Assembly: GCA_963514095.1 (NCBI GenBank)
Contig: CAUPSS010000067.1
Location: 64,501-128,500 of the forward strand
Length of the DNA stretch: 64,000 nucleotides
Origin: Eutrigla gurnardus
Lineage: Eukaryota; Chordata; Actinopteri; Perciformes; Triglidae
Reading direction: 5' to 3'
Part shown: positions 62,821 through 64,000 of the stretch, piece by piece
Position numbering within the stretch: position 1 is the stretch's first letter
How the letters are laid out: each line of letters begins with the position of its first letter
Program-made: the position numbers and the translations under genes
The notes under the pieces: generated by a model
What the model was told of the DNA's origin: nothing
Seen by the model: only the letters and a program-made list of their open reading frames with translations
Databases searched by the model: none

Positions 62821-64000
62821 TTACATGTCTGTCTCTACATGTCTCCCTGTGATAGACTGGTTACCTGTCTGTCTCTACATGTCTCCCTGTGATAGACTGG
62901 TTACCTGTCTGTCTCTACATGTCCCCCTGTGATAGACTGGTTACCTGTCTGTCTCTACATGTCTCCCTGTGATAGACTGGTTACCTGTCTGTCTCTACAT
63001 GTCGTCCCCATGATAGACTGGTTACCTGTCTGTCTCTACATGTCTCCCTGTGATAGACTGGTTACCTGTCTGTCTCTACATGTCTCCCTGTGATAGACTG
63101 GTTACCTGTCTGTCTCTTAATGTCGGCCCTGTGATAGACTGGTTACCTGTCTGTCTCTACATGTCAGCCCTGTGATAGACTGGTCACCTGTCTGTCTCTA
63201 CATGTCAGCCTGTGATAGACTGGTTACCTGTCTGTCTCTACATGTCAGCCCTGTGATAGACTGGTCACCTGTCTCTCTCTACATGTCAGCCCTGTGATAG
63301 ACTGGTCACCTGTCTGTCTCTACATGTCAGCCCTGTGATAGACTGGTTACCTGTCTGTCTCTACATGTCTCCCTGTGATAGACTGGTTACCTGTCTGTCT
63401 CTAAATGTCGGCCCCGTGATAGACTGGTTACCTGTCTGTCTCTACATGTCTCCCTGTGATAGACTGGTTACCTGTCTGTCTCTACATGTCTCCCTGTGAT
63501 AGACTTGTTACCTGTCTGTCTCTACATGTCTCCCTGTGATAGACTGGTTACCTGTCTGTCTCCACATGTCTCCATGTGATAGATTGGTTACCTGTCTGTC
63601 TCTACATGTCCCCCTGTGATAGACTGGTTACCTGTCTGCCTCTACATGTCTTCCTGTGATAGACTGGTTACCTGTCTGTCTCTACATGTCGGCCCCGTGA
63701 TAGACTGGTTACCTGTCTGTCTCTACATGTCTCCCTGTGATAGACTGGTTACCTGTCTGTCTCTACATGTCTCCCTGTGATAGACTGGTTACCTGTCTGT
63801 CTCTACATGTCGGCCCTGTGATAGACTGGTTACCTGTCTGTCTCTACATGTCAGCACTGTGATAGACTGGTTGCCTGTCTGGCTCTACATGTCAGCCCTG
63901 TGATAGACTGGTTACCTGTCTGTCTCTACATGTCTCCCTGTGATAGACTGGTTACCTGTCTGTCTCTACATGTCTCCCTGTGATAGACTGGTTACCTGTC
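62821..64000 (+). repeat. 2.5-kb higher-order repeat, copy H6 (cut by window end)
   Basis: ttacatgtc 62821, cttaatg 63116, acttgtt 63503, gcctctac 63638 and ggttgcc with ctggctc near 63870 repeat H5 at 6,528 bp. Private changes are gtcgtcccc near 63003, cttcctg near 63650 and cagcactg near 63853. The remaining half of the unit would lie beyond the window. Confidence 0.87.

Larger units (their letters stand above)
1..64000 (+). repeat. Continuous 40/41-bp tandem satellite (minisatellite) array
   Basis: The whole window is head-to-tail copies of one monomer. Its parts, in order, are: a variable start (tgtctccctg in the 40-bp form; tgtcagccctg or tgtcggcccng in the 41-bp form), a conserved core tgatagactggttacc, and a pyrimidine tail ctgtctgtctctaca. 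The plus-strand 40-mer has 15 T, 11 C, 8 G and 6 A, so it is 65% pyrimidine, 47.5% GC, and contains no CpG. Copies are all in one orientation and differ by one or two substitutions; about 1,590 fit in the window. The only other monomer lengths seen are 39 bp (starts at about 2107 and 14236) and 38 bp (near 38609). No flanking unique DNA is present, so the array ends are outside. It has no visible coding role. Whether it is centromeric, subtelomeric or interstitial cannot be told from this sequence. Confidence 0.98.

Noticed and set aside
1..64000. CRISPR array (regular repeats of about 40 bp)
   Set aside because: There are no unique spacers: the whole period is repeat, copies drift by substitution, and no cas-like genes are present.
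1..64000. Telomere, rDNA spacer or centromeric alpha-like satellite
   Set aside because: Monomer is not a telomeric hexamer, no rRNA or promoter sequence is seen, and no 17-bp CENP-B-box-like motif is visible in the monomer. Chromosomal location cannot be inferred.
1..64000. Splice acceptors formed by the pyrimidine tail followed by cag in 41-bp monomers
   Set aside because: A pyrimidine tract plus CAG occurs hundreds of times by repetition; no exon, donor partner or ORF supports use.
1..64000. Immunoglobulin switch region or other functional repeat locus
   Set aside because: The monomer lacks the short GAGCT/GGGGT-type switch units and no immunoglobulin exon is present.
1..64000. Hidden mobile element or inverted repeat inside the array
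   Set aside because: All monomers read in the same orientation and no stretch of more than one monomer length departs from the repeat.

Overview
The whole 64,000-base window is one uninterrupted, head-to-tail array of a short tandem repeat. Reading from end to end I found no unique sequence, no gene, no RNA gene, no transposon ORF and no CRISPR structure. The monomer is 40 bp in its commonest form (TGTCTCCCTG at its start) and 41 bp in a second family where that start reads TGTCAGCCCTG or TGTCGGCCCNG. The rest of every monomer is nearly constant: a core ctgtgatagactggttacc followed by a pyrimidine-rich tail ctgtctgtctctacatg. All copies are in the same orientation. At about 40.3 bp each there are roughly 1,590 monomers. 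The array runs off both ends of the window, so its true size is unknown.

Organism: an array of this size, the depletion of CpG, and variants that look like CpG decay all point to a eukaryote with DNA methylation, most simply a vertebrate. From memory, the core resembles a segment common in teleost fish genomes near the 3' tail of L2/Maui-type LINEs (ctggcgacctgtcc is the fish version of the part read here as ctggttacctgtct). A fish is therefore my best guess, not a demonstrated identity.

Layout: rare variant monomers act as bar codes and reveal a second level of organisation. Positions 1-2064 are a mixed block with a 446-bp-spaced internal duplication. Positions 2425-6979 and 6980-11534 are a tandem duplication of 4,555 bp with no difference at any marker I compared. 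From 2065 to about 14193 the array forms a 12.1-kb segment that recurs, shortened to about 8.3 kb, at 14194-22450. Positions 27486-39190 hold a higher-order repeat of 2,498 bp (about 62 monomers) in four successive copies, with further copies at 56293 and 62821. A block first seen at about 22.9-26.3 kb recurs at 39.2-41.3 kb and 57.8-60.9 kb, and 22.9-29.5 kb is collinear with 57.7-64.0 kb at a spacing of 34.6-34.8 kb. Smaller local duplications lie at 42.5/44.3 kb, 44.7/45.2 kb, 46.1/47.4/48.6 kb and 53.0/54.8 kb.

Working together: there are no gene products to link. The structure is explained by repeated unequal exchange or replication slippage in exact multiples of the monomer (indels of 40, 82, 161/162, 281, 282, 321 and 520 bp) layered on older point mutations. 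The few open reading frames, 68-94 codons, are by-products of the 40/41-bp register and I do not regard them as genes.
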